From Dyella_B sp035277725 (GTDB lineage Bacteria; Pseudomonadota; Gammaproteobacteria; Xanthomonadales; Rhodanobacteraceae): a stretch of DNA of 64,000 nt. The notes under the pieces were generated by a model. That model was not told the origin of the DNA and made no database searches. It saw only the letters and a list, made by a program, of their open reading frames with translations. Shown piece by piece: positions 23,842 through 31,946 of the stretch. Position numbers and translations under genes: made by a program. The stretch covers positions 1 through 64,000 of the forward strand of contig NZ_DATEJY010000222.1 in NCBI RefSeq assembly GCF_035277725.1. The letters are read 5' to 3'. Positions within the stretch are counted from its first letter, which is position 1. Every line of letters starts with the position of its first letter.

Positions 23842-25377
23842 ATGCAGGCTCTTTCCGTTTTGCGCCGCGCGATCGCGACGGCGACCATCATTTTTGCGGC
23901 TCAACTTTCGGCGCAGGCACTACCCACACGTAGCGATACCGCCGAGGCACGCACCGCCAAAGCATTTGAAAGCGCGCGCCAGCAAGGTCCATTGGCCCTG
24001 CATGCTTTCCTTGCCGAGATGCCCAAGGGCGGCGACTTGCACAACCATCTGAGCGGCGCGGTCTATGCAGAATCGTGGATCGCCGACGCAGCCGCCGATG
24101 GGCTATGCGTGGATATCGCCACCTCAAGCCTGGTCGACAAGAACGATGCGAGTGCACCCCATTGCGGAACCGGCCAACGTCCCGCGGCTGATGCACTAAA
24201 CGATCAGCACTTCTACGACACCTTGGTCGATGCGTTTTCCATGCGCAGCTTCGTGCCCTCCGCCGGTCGTTCTGGCCACGATCAATTCTTCGATACGTTC
24301 GGCCGCTTCCAGGCGGTGACGCCGCAGCAGCACATGGGCGACTGGCTCAACGAAGTGAGCTCACGCGCCGCCGCGCAAAACGAGCAATACCTCGAATTGA
24401 TGGTGACACCGCCTTTCGCGCATGCCAAGGAACTGGCACGGACATTAGGCTGGCAGGCCGACTTCGACACCCTGCGCAAGCAGTTGCTTGAGCAGGGCTT
24501 GAAAGACGAAATACCCACCGATGAGCGACTGCTCTCGCAAGCATTAGCCGAACGCACACGCCAGCAACATTGCGACGATGCCAAACCCGACGCTGCGTGC
24601 AGCGTGCAGATCCGCTTCCTCTACCAGGTATTGCGCGGCGCGCCGCCCGAGCGCGTATTTGCGCAAACGCTGCTTGGTTTTGAGCTGGCCTCGGTCGATT
24701 CACGCTGGGTCGGCATCAATTTCGTGATGCCGGAAGACGGCTATCTGTCGATGCGCGACTACAGCTTGCAGATGCGCATGCTCGATTATCTGCACCGCCT
24801 GTATCCCAAGGTGCATATCAGCCTGCATGCCGGCGAACTGGCGCCTGGGCTGGTTCCGCCGGATGGCCTGCGCTTCCATATCCGAGAGGCGGTGAACCTC
24901 GGCCACGCCGAACGCATCGGCCACGGCGTGGATGTGATGTACGAAGATCACCCGGAACAACTGCTGCAGGAGATGGCGGCACGCCACGTGATGGTGGAAA
25001 TCAACCTGACCAGCAACGACGTGATTCTTGGCGTGCGCGGCGCCGATCATCCGCTGCCTATGTACATGAAATACGGCGTGCCGGTCGCACTATCCACCGA
25101 CGACGAAGGCGTCTCGCGCATCGATCTCACTCACGAATACGTACGCGCTGCCGAGGACTTCGGTCTGGATTATGCGACGCTCAAACAGATGGCGCGCAAC
25201 AGCCTCACCTACAGCTTCCTGCCAGGTGACAGCCTGTGGAATGCCAGCGCGTGCCAAGGTCAGTCGTCCGCCAGCCACACCAGCACAGCTTGCCAACGAT
25301 TCCTCGCCGCGAGTGAGAAAGCCAAGGCACAGTGGGAACTGGAGCGTCGCCTGCGCGTTTTTGAGGCAAGCCACTGA
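23842..25377 (+). CDS. Secreted adenosine deaminase family protein
   Basis: A 511-aa metal-dependent hydrolase predicted to deaminate adenosine or a related purine outside the cytoplasm. It has a signal peptide (residues 1 to about 26, ending AQLSAQA). Active-site motifs are in order: GGDLHNHLSGAVYAESW (His-x-His zinc ligands near residue 70), SLHAGEL (His/Glu), ERIGHGVDVMYE (His) and STDDEGVSR (Asp pair). It is longer than cytosolic Add (about 335 aa), and its overall shape is nearer to the secreted ADGF/ADA2-like group. Cysteines occur in the insert (LCVDIATS, HCGTG) and C terminus. It is monocistronic on the plus strand. Confidence 0.85.
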   Translation: MQALSVLRRAIATATIIFAAQLSAQALPTRSDTAEARTAKAFESARQQGPLALHAFLAEMPKGGDLHNHLSGAVYAESWIADAAADGLCVDIATSSLVDKNDASAPHCGTGQRPAADALNDQHFYDTLVDAFSMRSFVPSAGRSGHDQFFDTFGRFQAVTPQQHMGDWLNEVSSRAAAQNEQYLELMVTPPFAHAKELARTLGWQADFDTLRKQLLEQGLKDEIPTDERLLSQALAERTRQQHCDDAKPDAACSVQIRFLYQVLRGAPPERVFAQTLLGFELASVDSRWVGINFVMPEDGYLSMRDYSLQMRMLDYLHRLYPKVHISLHAGELAPGLVPPDGLRFHIREAVNLGHAERIGHGVDVMYEDHPEQLLQEMAARHVMVEINLTSNDVILGVRGADHPLPMYMKYGVPVALSTDDEGVSRIDLTHEYVRAAEDFGLDYATLKQMARNSLTYSFLPGDSLWNASACQGQSSASHTSTACQRFLAASEKAKAQWELERRLRVFEASH

Positions 25378-25480
25378 AGTACGCTGTTTGTGAAAACGGG
25401 GCCCGCTTTCTCATTCCTGACAGGCCGTGGCGCACGCATCGAGTGCGCTACCATCCAGGCGGGGTTCTCGGAGACATGCC

Positions 25481-26233
25481 ATGGCCAACGATCCAGCCGC
25501 CAAACTCGCCGTTCTGATCGATGCCGACAACACCCAGCCCGCCATCGCCGAAGGCCTGCTGGCCGAGGTCGCCAAGTACGGCACCGCCCACGTGAAGCGC
25601 GCCTACGGCGACTGGACCGGCCAGCAACTCAAGAGTTGGAAAGAGCAACTGCTGACGCAATCGATCCAGCCCATCCAGCAGTTCGGCTATACCAGCGGCA
25701 AGAACGCCACCGATTCGGCGATGATCATCGACGCCATGGACCTGCTCTATTCCGGGCGCTTCGATGGCTTCTGCATTGTTTCCAGCGACAGCGATTTCAC
25801 TCGGCTGGCAGCGCGCATTCGCGAGTCGGGACTGATCGTCTATGGCTTTGGCGAGCGCAAGACACCCGGACCCTTCGTCGCCGCCTGCGACAAATTCATC
25901 TATACCGAGATTCTCACCGCCAAACCGGATGAGGAGCAGCCGCTCAAGCCACGCTCGCCTGCGCAGATGAAAAAGGACACCGCCCTGATCAATCTGCTGC
26001 GCAACAGTATTGATGCAGCCTCCGACGACGAGGGCTGGGCAGGCTTGGGTGGCGTCGGTTCGATCATCACCAAGCAGCGCCCGAACTTCGACTCGCGCAG
26101 CTACGGCTACGGCAAGCTGAGCGACCTGATCGCCGCCATTGACCTGTTCGAACTGGATCGGCGCAGCCCAGGCGAAGGGCGACCGAAAGCGATCTACGTG
26201 CGCAATAAACGGAAACCGGTGGCGCGTGACTAA
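25481..26233 (+). CDS. NYN-domain RNase-like protein with C-terminal OST-HTH (LOTUS) domain
   Basis: A 250-aa cytoplasmic protein of the DUF88/LabA group. The NYN (PIN-like nuclease) domain spans about residues 5-150, with LAVLIDADNTQ (first Asp cluster), KNATDSAMIIDAMDLLY and IVSSDSDFTRLAARI (further Asp residues of the metal site). A linker KPRSPAQMKK is followed by an OST-HTH/LOTUS-type winged helix (ALINLLRNSIDAASDDEGW to YGYGKLSDLIAAI), a domain that binds RNA. Start chosen at 25481 (MANDPAAKL). Its stop overlaps the tilS GTG start by 8 bases, so the two are translationally coupled. Confidence 0.85.
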   Translation: MANDPAAKLAVLIDADNTQPAIAEGLLAEVAKYGTAHVKRAYGDWTGQQLKSWKEQLLTQSIQPIQQFGYTSGKNATDSAMIIDAMDLLYSGRFDGFCIVSSDSDFTRLAARIRESGLIVYGFGERKTPGPFVAACDKFIYTEILTAKPDEEQPLKPRSPAQMKKDTALINLLRNSIDAASDDEGWAGLGGVGSIITKQRPNFDSRSYGYGKLSDLIAAIDLFELDRRSPGEGRPKAIYVRNKRKPVARD

Positions 26234-27530
26234 CGACGCATCCTTGCAGCGCACACTGCAGCACGCGCTGCATAAACACCCGGAGGGCTCGCTCTGTGTC
26301 GCTTACAGTGGCGGTCCCGATTCCACCGCCCTGCTGCACATCTTGGCGCACCTGCCCGAAGCACGCGCACGCGGTTTGCGCGCCATGCATGTGGATCATG
26401 GATTGCATGAAGAAAGCGCGTGCTGGGCTGCGCATTGCCGCGCGTTCTGCGCCACGTTGGGAGTTGCATGCGAGGTGCACGTGGCCAAAGTGGATCGCGC
26501 CAGCGGCATCGGCCTGGAAGCGGCTGCACGGCAGGCGCGTTATGCGATCTTTGCCGAGTATCTGCAGGCGGATGAAAGGCTGGTATTCGGCCATCACCAG
26601 GACGATCAGGCAGAAACCGTGCTGCTGAAACTGCTGCGCGGCGCCGGGCCGGAAGGATTGGGCGGGATGCGTGCGGAACGTCCACTGGGACGCGGTACCG
26701 TATGGCGGCCGCTACTCGACATCCCGCGACAGGTGTTGCGTGACTACGTCGACGCGCATGATCTGCCTTGCATCCATGACCCATCCAACGATGACCGCCG
26801 ACTTGCGCGCAATCATTTGCGCCACGAGATCCTGCCGTTGCTCAAAACGCATTGGCCGCAGGCGGCCATGTCCATCACGCATAGCGCCATGCTGTGCCGT
26901 GGTGCTGCCGACACGCTGCAACAGGATTGGCTGGCTGCGTTTGAAGATTTGCGTGACGACAGCACCAACAGCCTCGATGCACGAGGCTGGCTCGCTTTGC
27001 CACCTGCCCTGCGCGATCCACTGCTGGCGCACTGGCTACATGCGCAAGGCCTCACCGCACCCACCACGGCGCAACGTCGGCAGATCGAGCAACAGTGCAC
27101 CGCGCAGGATGGCCAATTGCCATGCATCCGTTGGCCCGGCACGGAAGTGCACGTCTGGAAGCATCGCCTATGGGCGATGGCGCCACGCGATCGAACGCCA
27201 TCGCAAAGGGACATGCCTTGGCTCGGCGAAACACTGCAGCTGCCCGATGGCGGCTTGCTGATGCTGGAACCTGATGCACGGCTTTCCGTCAGCCTGACGG
27301 TGCGTTGGCGCAGTGGCGGCGAACGCATCAAACCCGCAGGCGATCGCCACACGCGCGAGCTGCGTGCACTGTTTCAGAGCGGTGCGATTCCGCCGTGGCA
27401 GCGCGATGCCTGCCCCCTTCTGTATGAAGGCGATGAACTCATTGCCGTGGCAGATCGCTGGTCAAGCGCACGCGCGGAAGCGATTTTCCATGAAGCAAAA
27501 GCCCGGCCGTGCTGGCGGCCGGGCTCTTGA
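26226..27530 (+). CDS. tilS: tRNA(Ile)-lysidine synthetase
   Basis: Attaches lysine to C34 of the CAU-anticodon tRNA-Ile so that AUA is read as Ile. From a GTG at 26226 it is 434 aa, with the ATP-pyrophosphatase loop AYSGGPDSTALLH, the MHVDHGLHEES motif, GHHQDDQAETVLLKLLRGAG, and the C-terminal tRNA-binding domains (VRWRSGGERIKPAGDRHTRELR). The open frame extends to 26139, but that stretch overlaps the upstream gene. The stop codon lies within a GC-rich hairpin at 27501-27524. Confidence 0.93.
   Translation: MTNDASLQRTLQHALHKHPEGSLCVAYSGGPDSTALLHILAHLPEARARGLRAMHVDHGLHEESACWAAHCRAFCATLGVACEVHVAKVDRASGIGLEAAARQARYAIFAEYLQADERLVFGHHQDDQAETVLLKLLRGAGPEGLGGMRAERPLGRGTVWRPLLDIPRQVLRDYVDAHDLPCIHDPSNDDRRLARNHLRHEILPLLKTHWPQAAMSITHSAMLCRGAADTLQQDWLAAFEDLRDDSTNSLDARGWLALPPALRDPLLAHWLHAQGLTAPTTAQRRQIEQQCTAQDGQLPCIRWPGTEVHVWKHRLWAMAPRDRTPSQRDMPWLGETLQLPDGGLLMLEPDARLSVSLTVRWRSGGERIKPAGDRHTRELRALFQSGAIPPWQRDACPLLYEGDELIAVADRWSSARAEAIFHEAKARPCWRPGS
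27497..27527 (+). terminator. Terminator-like hairpin overlapping the end of tilS
   Basis: AAAAGCCCGGCC / GGCCGGGCTCTT, 8-bp GC stem with an 8-nt loop. It encodes the last residues of TilS. The T run is interrupted. Confidence 0.45.
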
Positions 27531-27540
27531 TGGATGCATC

Positions 27541-27566
27541 CACGTAGGCTGGGATGAAATCCCAGC
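27541..27566. repeat. REP-like single half unit
   Basis: CACGTAGGCTGGGATGAAATCCCAGC, a solitary arm of the GGCTGGGATGAAATCCCAGC subtype that forms a full dyad at 52048-52110. It lies between the convergent ends of tilS and the MFS gene. Confidence 0.7.
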
Positions 27567-27583
27567 ATCGGCGATCAAAACCG

Positions 27584-28864
27584 CTACTTGCTTTCCTGCG
27601 GCAACGGCGCAACCGCAGCAGCCGCGCCCATCACCCTGCGATTGACGAAATACATCATCACGAACGACGCCAGCGTGGTGAAGACCAGGATGTCACCCAG
27701 CACGTCGAAATGCAGCAGCCGTCCATTCGACAGCTGCACCACTACCATGCCACCGAGCAACGCGGCTAGGCCACCGGACATCTGCTGCAGGGACGAGCTG
27801 ATCGACATATAAGCGCCCCGATCAGACGGCTTGGGTAGCGCGGACATCAATGCCGACGACGAAATGATGCGCGAGAAGATACCGATCTGCAGCAGCGCGC
27901 TCACCGTAATCAGCGTCCACAAGCCCACATTGGACATCCGCGTGTAGATCACCACCATCACGATCGTCACCACGCAGCCAAAGGCAAATATGCGGAACTT
28001 GCCGAAGGCGTCGCTGGCCTTGCCGAGCAGCGGCCCCATCACCGCCGACACCAGGCCGGTGATCAGGTACACCACCGACAACATCGACATCGGAATGCCG
28101 AGGTTGTTGACGATAAACAAGGTGGAATACGGCATCAGCATGAAGCCGCCCATGGTCAGCAACGCCGTGGTGGCAAAGCCGATCAAATAAGAGCGCGTGG
28201 TCAAGGTATGCAGCAAGTGATGCAGCGGCTTCTTGTCCGGACGCAACGCCAGGTGCGCGTTGACCGGACGCAGGCGCCCAATGATCGCGCCACCCACCAC
28301 GGTGCACACCGCCACGATCAGGAAGAACGGCGCATTCCAGCCCCAGTGGCTGGACAACCATAGACTCAACGGCAAACCCAACACCGTGCTCGCCGCAAAC
28401 GCCGATTGGATGTAACCCATCACGCGTCCGCGCATGGACAGCGGAAACAGATCGGTAACGATAGCCATCGATGCCGCGCCAACGACACCCGCAAACAAGC
28501 CGGTAAACATGCGGGCCAGCAGCAGCAACACGTAGGTGTGGGCGAGCGCGCAGAACAAGGTGCCGAGCATGAAGCCGGCATAGAAAATCAGCAGCAGCCT
28601 TTTGCGGTCGAACCGATCGGCAAAGCCGGCGGCAACGATGCCGGACACGCCCGCGGCAAAGGCATACGCCGAAACGACGTCGCCGAACTGCTCGGGCGTG
28701 ATGTGCAAGGCCGGCACGACCAAAGCACCCAGCGGCGCCAGCAGCATGAAATCGAGCACGATGGTGAATTGCAGAAAAGCCAGCACGGCCACCACGAACT
28801 TCTGGTAGCCGGAAAAACCCATGCCGCCAGCTTCCGCGGCATGCGTTGGCGAAGGATTGGTCAC
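27584..28864 (-). CDS. MFS transporter (drug/solute exporter type)
   Basis: A 426-aa inner-membrane protein with about 12 hydrophobic helices. MFS motif A is visible between TM2 and TM3 as GFADRFDRKRLLL, and TM1 has FLQFTIVLDFMLLAPLGALVVPAL, a pattern of the DHA1 (12-TM drug:H+ antiporter) group. VVGAASMAIVTDLFPLSMRGRVMGYIQSAFA is the matching TM4-5 region. The substrate is unknown. A perfect 16-bp palindrome 63 bp upstream may be an operator. It is convergent with tilS. Confidence 0.85.
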   Translation of the reverse strand: MTNPSPTHAAEAGGMGFSGYQKFVVAVLAFLQFTIVLDFMLLAPLGALVVPALHITPEQFGDVVSAYAFAAGVSGIVAAGFADRFDRKRLLLIFYAGFMLGTLFCALAHTYVLLLLARMFTGLFAGVVGAASMAIVTDLFPLSMRGRVMGYIQSAFAASTVLGLPLSLWLSSHWGWNAPFFLIVAVCTVVGGAIIGRLRPVNAHLALRPDKKPLHHLLHTLTTRSYLIGFATTALLTMGGFMLMPYSTLFIVNNLGIPMSMLSVVYLITGLVSAVMGPLLGKASDAFGKFRIFAFGCVVTIVMVVIYTRMSNVGLWTLITVSALLQIGIFSRIISSSALMSALPKPSDRGAYMSISSSLQQMSGGLAALLGGMVVVQLSNGRLLHFDVLGDILVFTTLASFVMMYFVNRRVMGAAAAVAPLPQESK

Positions 28865-28926
28865 AGTGACTCCTAGGAGCGAGCCTCTCCCGGCTTGCTC
28901 GGATGGGGGGATGACGCAGAGTACAG

Positions 28927-28942
28927 TTTCGATATATCGAAA
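28927..28942. promoter_or_regulatory. Candidate operator upstream of the MFS gene
   Basis: TTTCGATATATCGAAA is a perfect 16-bp palindrome in the divergent region between the MFS exporter and xseB. It resembles binding sites of dimeric local repressors; no regulator gene lies beside it. Confidence 0.5.
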
Positions 28943-29078
28943 TCAAGCCTTTCGGGACAGGTCGAAACAGCGGACTGCCACAGCAACACGCATCGCTCCC
29001 ATGCAAACGCCTGGCTGCATCACGCAGGCGTACTGCGGCGATTGATTCCGCCTCTTCGCTGCGTTAGCGTTGCCCGCC

Positions 29079-29336
29079 ATGGCCAAGCCCACTTCCGCCC
29101 CTGCTGAAACGACCTCGGTCGCCGACTTCGAGCATTCGCTCGACGAACTCGAACAACTGGTGGCGCGCATGGAAGGGGGCGAAATGAGCCTGGACGAATC
29201 GCTCAGCGCCTTCGAACGCGGCATCGGCCTTTATCGCCACTGCCAGCAGGCGCTCGACCAGGCCGAACTGCGCGTGCGGCTGCTGCTCGATCCGGACGCG
29301 CCAGAAAAAGCCGAGCCGTTCACGCCCGAAACCTGA
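29079..29336 (+). CDS. xseB: Exodeoxyribonuclease VII small subunit
   Basis: Small subunit that coats the XseA catalytic subunit in ExoVII, which degrades single-stranded DNA to oligonucleotides. The 85-aa product has the family pattern DFEHSLDELEQLVARMEGGEMSLDESLSAFERGI followed by LYRHCQQALDQAE, and is helical as expected. Start at ATG 29079; a TTG three codons earlier is less likely. In many proteobacteria ispA and dxs follow; here a decayed second copy of xseB follows instead, after a REP dyad. Confidence 0.94.
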   Translation: MAKPTSAPAETTSVADFEHSLDELEQLVARMEGGEMSLDESLSAFERGIGLYRHCQQALDQAELRVRLLLDPDAPEKAEPFTPET

Positions 29337-29340
29337 GCCG

Positions 29341-29414
29341 CAGGTTGGGATGCGAACCCCAACATTCCTTTCCTCGTCGACGTCGAAATGTTGGGGTTCG
29401 CACCCCAACCTACG
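29341..29414. repeat. REP-like dyad between xseB and its copy
   Basis: CAGGTTGGGATGCGAACCCCAAC and GTTGGGGTTCGCACCCCAACCTACG around a 26-bp centre. The centre (CATTCCTTTCCTCGTCGACG...) is nearly the same as that of the dyad at 29600, so the two dyads were duplicated as a unit with the gene. Confidence 0.85.
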
Positions 29415-29417
29415 GCT

Positions 29418-29600
29418 CTGAAACGACCCCGGTCGCCGACTTCGAACATTCGCTGGACGAACTCGAACAGCTGGTGGCGCGAGATGAGCCTGGACGAATC
29501 GCTCAGCGCCTTCGGACGCGGCATTGGCCTTTAGCAGGCGCTCGACCAGGCCGAACTGCGCGTGTGGCCGTTGCTCGATCCAAACGCACCGAACACGGCG
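29418..29600 (+). pseudogene. Degenerate tandem copy of xseB
   Basis: About 180 bp closely matching xseB from CTGAAACGACC (codon 9 region) to the CCRRACGC segment near its end. Relative to the intact gene it has lost about 14 bases at GGTGGCGCG^AGATGAGCC, giving a frameshift. It has also lost 12 bases at GGCCTTTAGCAGG, where the join creates a TAG. There is no start codon or ribosome-binding site, since the 5' end is replaced by the REP dyad. It is not expected to make protein. Confidence 0.85.
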
Positions 29601-29673
29601 TAGGTTGGGGTGCGAACCCCAACATCCCTGTTCTCATCGACATCGAAATGTTGGGGTTCGCACCCCAACCTAC
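29600..29673. repeat. REP-like dyad after the xseB pseudogene
   Basis: GTAGGTTGGGGTGCGAACCCCAAC and GTTGGGGTTCGCACCCCAACCTAC with a 26-bp centre almost the same as that of the dyad at 29341. It ends 6 bp before the stop of the convergent DUF4870 gene. Confidence 0.85.
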
Positions 29674-29679
29674 ATGCGG

Positions 29680-30111
29680 CTATTTGATCAGGCGCAACGC
29701 GAACGGATAGCGATAACGCACGCCTTCGTTGGCTTTGACGCCGGCAATGATGGTCAGCACCAGCCAGCCAATGCCGATGATCACCCACAGCGGAATCGCA
29801 ATGATCAAGCCGATACCGAACGTGATGGCCGAGAGCACCAACAGCACCAGGCTGGCAATCGCCACGGAGATGTTGAAGTTCAACGCTTCCTTGGCCTGAT
29901 CGGCAACGAAAGGCATGGTGTCTTTCTTCACCAGCCAGATCACCAGTGGGCCGATGAAGCAGCCCCAGCCGGCGCCGAGCGAAGCGGTAAGCAAGGCACC
30001 CAGCAAGGCCGACAGATGCGCGAACATCGCCCAGGTGCGCTCTTCGGCAGGAATATCACCGATGTGCTCGCTCGGTGGAGGCGGTACAACGGACTCGGGC
30101 GGAACGCTCAT
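29680..30111 (-). CDS. DUF4870 domain membrane protein
   Basis: A 143-aa protein with a short Pro-rich cytoplasmic start (VPPESVVPPPPSE) followed by EERTWAMFAHLSALLG, a DUF4870 hallmark. It then has three to four hydrophobic segments, with KKDTMPFVADQAKEALNFNIS between the first and second and the C-terminal Tyr/Arg-rich end. The biochemical function of the family is unknown. Start chosen at 30111 because AAGGAGATGCTT sits directly upstream. It is single-gene and convergent with xseB. Confidence 0.85.
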   Translation of the reverse strand: MSVPPESVVPPPPSEHIGDIPAEERTWAMFAHLSALLGALLTASLGAGWGCFIGPLVIWLVKKDTMPFVADQAKEALNFNISVAIASLVLLVLSAITFGIGLIIAIPLWVIIGIGWLVLTIIAGVKANEGVRYRYPFALRLIK

Positions 30112-30221
30112 AAGCATCTCCTTTCAAGTCGTGCAAAACACCGGCGCATGCCGGTGAAAAGCATCCTAGCAGGGTGCGCAGGAACTTGCTGCGCAGCTTT
30201 TGGCCTAGGCATTTTGGTGGG

Positions 30222-31592
30222 CTACTCGCCCGCAATCGTCATGCGATCGATCAGGATCGAACCGGTCAGCAGGTGCGAGCGCCTGTCCACGTCCGCGCCC
30301 ACCGCCACGATGCCGTTGTACATATCGCGCAGATTGGCAGCGATGGTGATCTCCTCGACCGGATAGGCGATTTCACCGTTCTCCACCCAGAAGCCCGCGG
30401 CGCCGCGCGAGTAGTCGCCGGTGATGGTGTTGACGCCCTGCCCCATCACCTCCGTCACCAGCAGCCCGGTACCGAGCCGGCGCAGCATGCCGCCGAAGTC
30501 GTCGGCAGCACCGCCATCGGCATGGCCCGGCTCGACCACCAGGTTGTGGATGCCGCCGGCATTGCCCGTGGATGCCAGCCCCAGCTTGCGTGCGGAATAA
30601 CTGCTCAGTACATAGCGTGCAAGCACGCCGTTCTCGATCAGCACGCTGTCGCGCGTCGCAACACCTTCCGCATCGAAGGCACCCGAGCCTTGTCCGCCCA
30701 GTAGATGCGGGCGCTCCACAATGTTCAGCCAGGTCGGCATGACTTGCTTGCCGGCGTGGTCCAGCAGGAAGCTCGCGCGGCGATACAGCGCGCCGCCACT
30801 GACCGCGCCAACCAAATGACCGATCAATCCACGCGCAATCTCCGGCGAAAACAGCACTGCTGACTGGCGCGTCGACAAACGCCGGGCACCTACGCGGGCA
30901 AGCGTGCGCTCGGCGGCGGTATCGCCCAACACCCGCGCGCTCATGAAATCGTTGGCGCTGCGCACGCTGTCATACCAGTAATCGCGCTGCATGCCCGCTT
31001 CATCGCCAGCGATCAAGGCCAGCGACAGCGAATGCCGCGTACCGCGTTCGCGCCCGATAAAGCCGTGCGAATTGGCATAGACGGACAAGCTCTCGCCCAT
31101 CTGCACGCTGGCGCCATCGGAATTGGTGATGCCGGCATGGGCGCGTCCGGCCGCCTCGATCTCCTGGCCCAACGCAATCGCCGCCGGGGTATCGATGGCC
31201 CACGGATGCCACAGGTCCAGATCGGGAAATTGCGTGGCCATGCGCGCGGCATCGGCCAGGCCAGCTGCCGCGTCTTCCTCCGTGTACTGCGCAATGGCGC
31301 AGGCCTGGTCCAGCGTGGCCTGGATGGAATCCGCGTTCAGGTCAGCGGTACTGGCCGAACCTTTGCGCTTGCCGAAATACACCGTCAGGCCAAAACCGCG
31401 ATCGCGCGTGTGCTCGACCGTTTCCACCTCGCCCAGGCGCACGTTGACGTTGAGGCCGGCGTCGATGCTGGCCGACACCTCCGCCTGGGTGGCGCCGGCG
31501 GCACGGGCGCGGCGGATCACGTCTTCGGCCAGCTCGGCCAAACGGTCGAGTTCGCGCTGGCTGGTGTCCTGACTGATGGCAACGTCGCTCAC
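30222..31592 (-). CDS. pmbA: Metalloprotease PmbA/TldE
   Basis: Inactive partner subunit of the TldD/TldE heterodimeric zinc protease, which unfolds and digests peptides and matures modified peptides such as microcin B17 in hosts that make them. The 456-aa product (GTG start at 31592, with AGGA upstream) carries VNVRLGEVETVEHTRDRGFGLTVYFGKRKGSAST, LARVGARRLSTRQ, and GGIHNLVVEPGHADGG near the end. It lacks the HExxxH motif, as expected for TldE. TldD is encoded 2.4 kb away on the same strand. Confidence 0.93.
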   Translation of the reverse strand: MSDVAISQDTSQRELDRLAELAEDVIRRARAAGATQAEVSASIDAGLNVNVRLGEVETVEHTRDRGFGLTVYFGKRKGSASTADLNADSIQATLDQACAIAQYTEEDAAAGLADAARMATQFPDLDLWHPWAIDTPAAIALGQEIEAAGRAHAGITNSDGASVQMGESLSVYANSHGFIGRERGTRHSLSLALIAGDEAGMQRDYWYDSVRSANDFMSARVLGDTAAERTLARVGARRLSTRQSAVLFSPEIARGLIGHLVGAVSGGALYRRASFLLDHAGKQVMPTWLNIVERPHLLGGQGSGAFDAEGVATRDSVLIENGVLARYVLSSYSARKLGLASTGNAGGIHNLVVEPGHADGGAADDFGGMLRRLGTGLLVTEVMGQGVNTITGDYSRGAAGFWVENGEIAYPVEEITIAANLRDMYNGIVAVGADVDRRSHLLTGSILIDRMTIAGE

Positions 31593-31694
31593 TTGGGGCT
31601 TCCTGTTGGGTACGTGGATACAATAGGCAGACGTGGGGCCGCCCAGACCCATTGCCAATGTCCGAAACGTCACAGGTTGCCATAGGAGCGGCCC

Positions 31695-31946
31695 ATGTCC
31701 ATAGCCACCGGCATCTACCGTCATTACAAAGGCCAGAGTTACCGCGTGATCGGCACCGCCCGTCACAGCGAAACCATGGAAGAGCTGGTCGTCTATCAAG
31801 CCCTGTACGGCGACTACGGCCTGTGGGTGCGCCCTGCCACCATGTTCGCCGAAACGGTGGAGCTGGAAGGCGAACCCATTCCCCGCTTCGCCCTGATCGA
31901 AGCCATGCCGGCCGAATTCACCCAGGCCGACCGGAACATCCCGTGA
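31695..31946 (+). CDS. DUF1653 domain protein
   Basis: An 83-aa protein with the whole DUF1653 domain: GIYRHYKGQSYRVIGTARHSETMEELVVYQALYG, then LWVRPATMFAETVE. The family is small and soluble with an SH3-like pattern; its function is not established. Its TGA stop overlaps the GTG start of darP by four bases (GTGA), so the two are co-translated. Confidence 0.88.
   Translation: MSIATGIYRHYKGQSYRVIGTARHSETMEELVVYQALYGDYGLWVRPATMFAETVELEGEPIPRFALIEAMPAEFTQADRNIP

Noticed and set aside
29418..29600. Second xseB copy considered as a functional gene
   Set aside because: Two deletions break the frame, an in-frame stop appears and the start is missing.
1863..29673. Repeated dyads considered as a CRISPR array
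   Set aside because: Copies are far apart, face each other and lack regular spacers; they fit REP elements.
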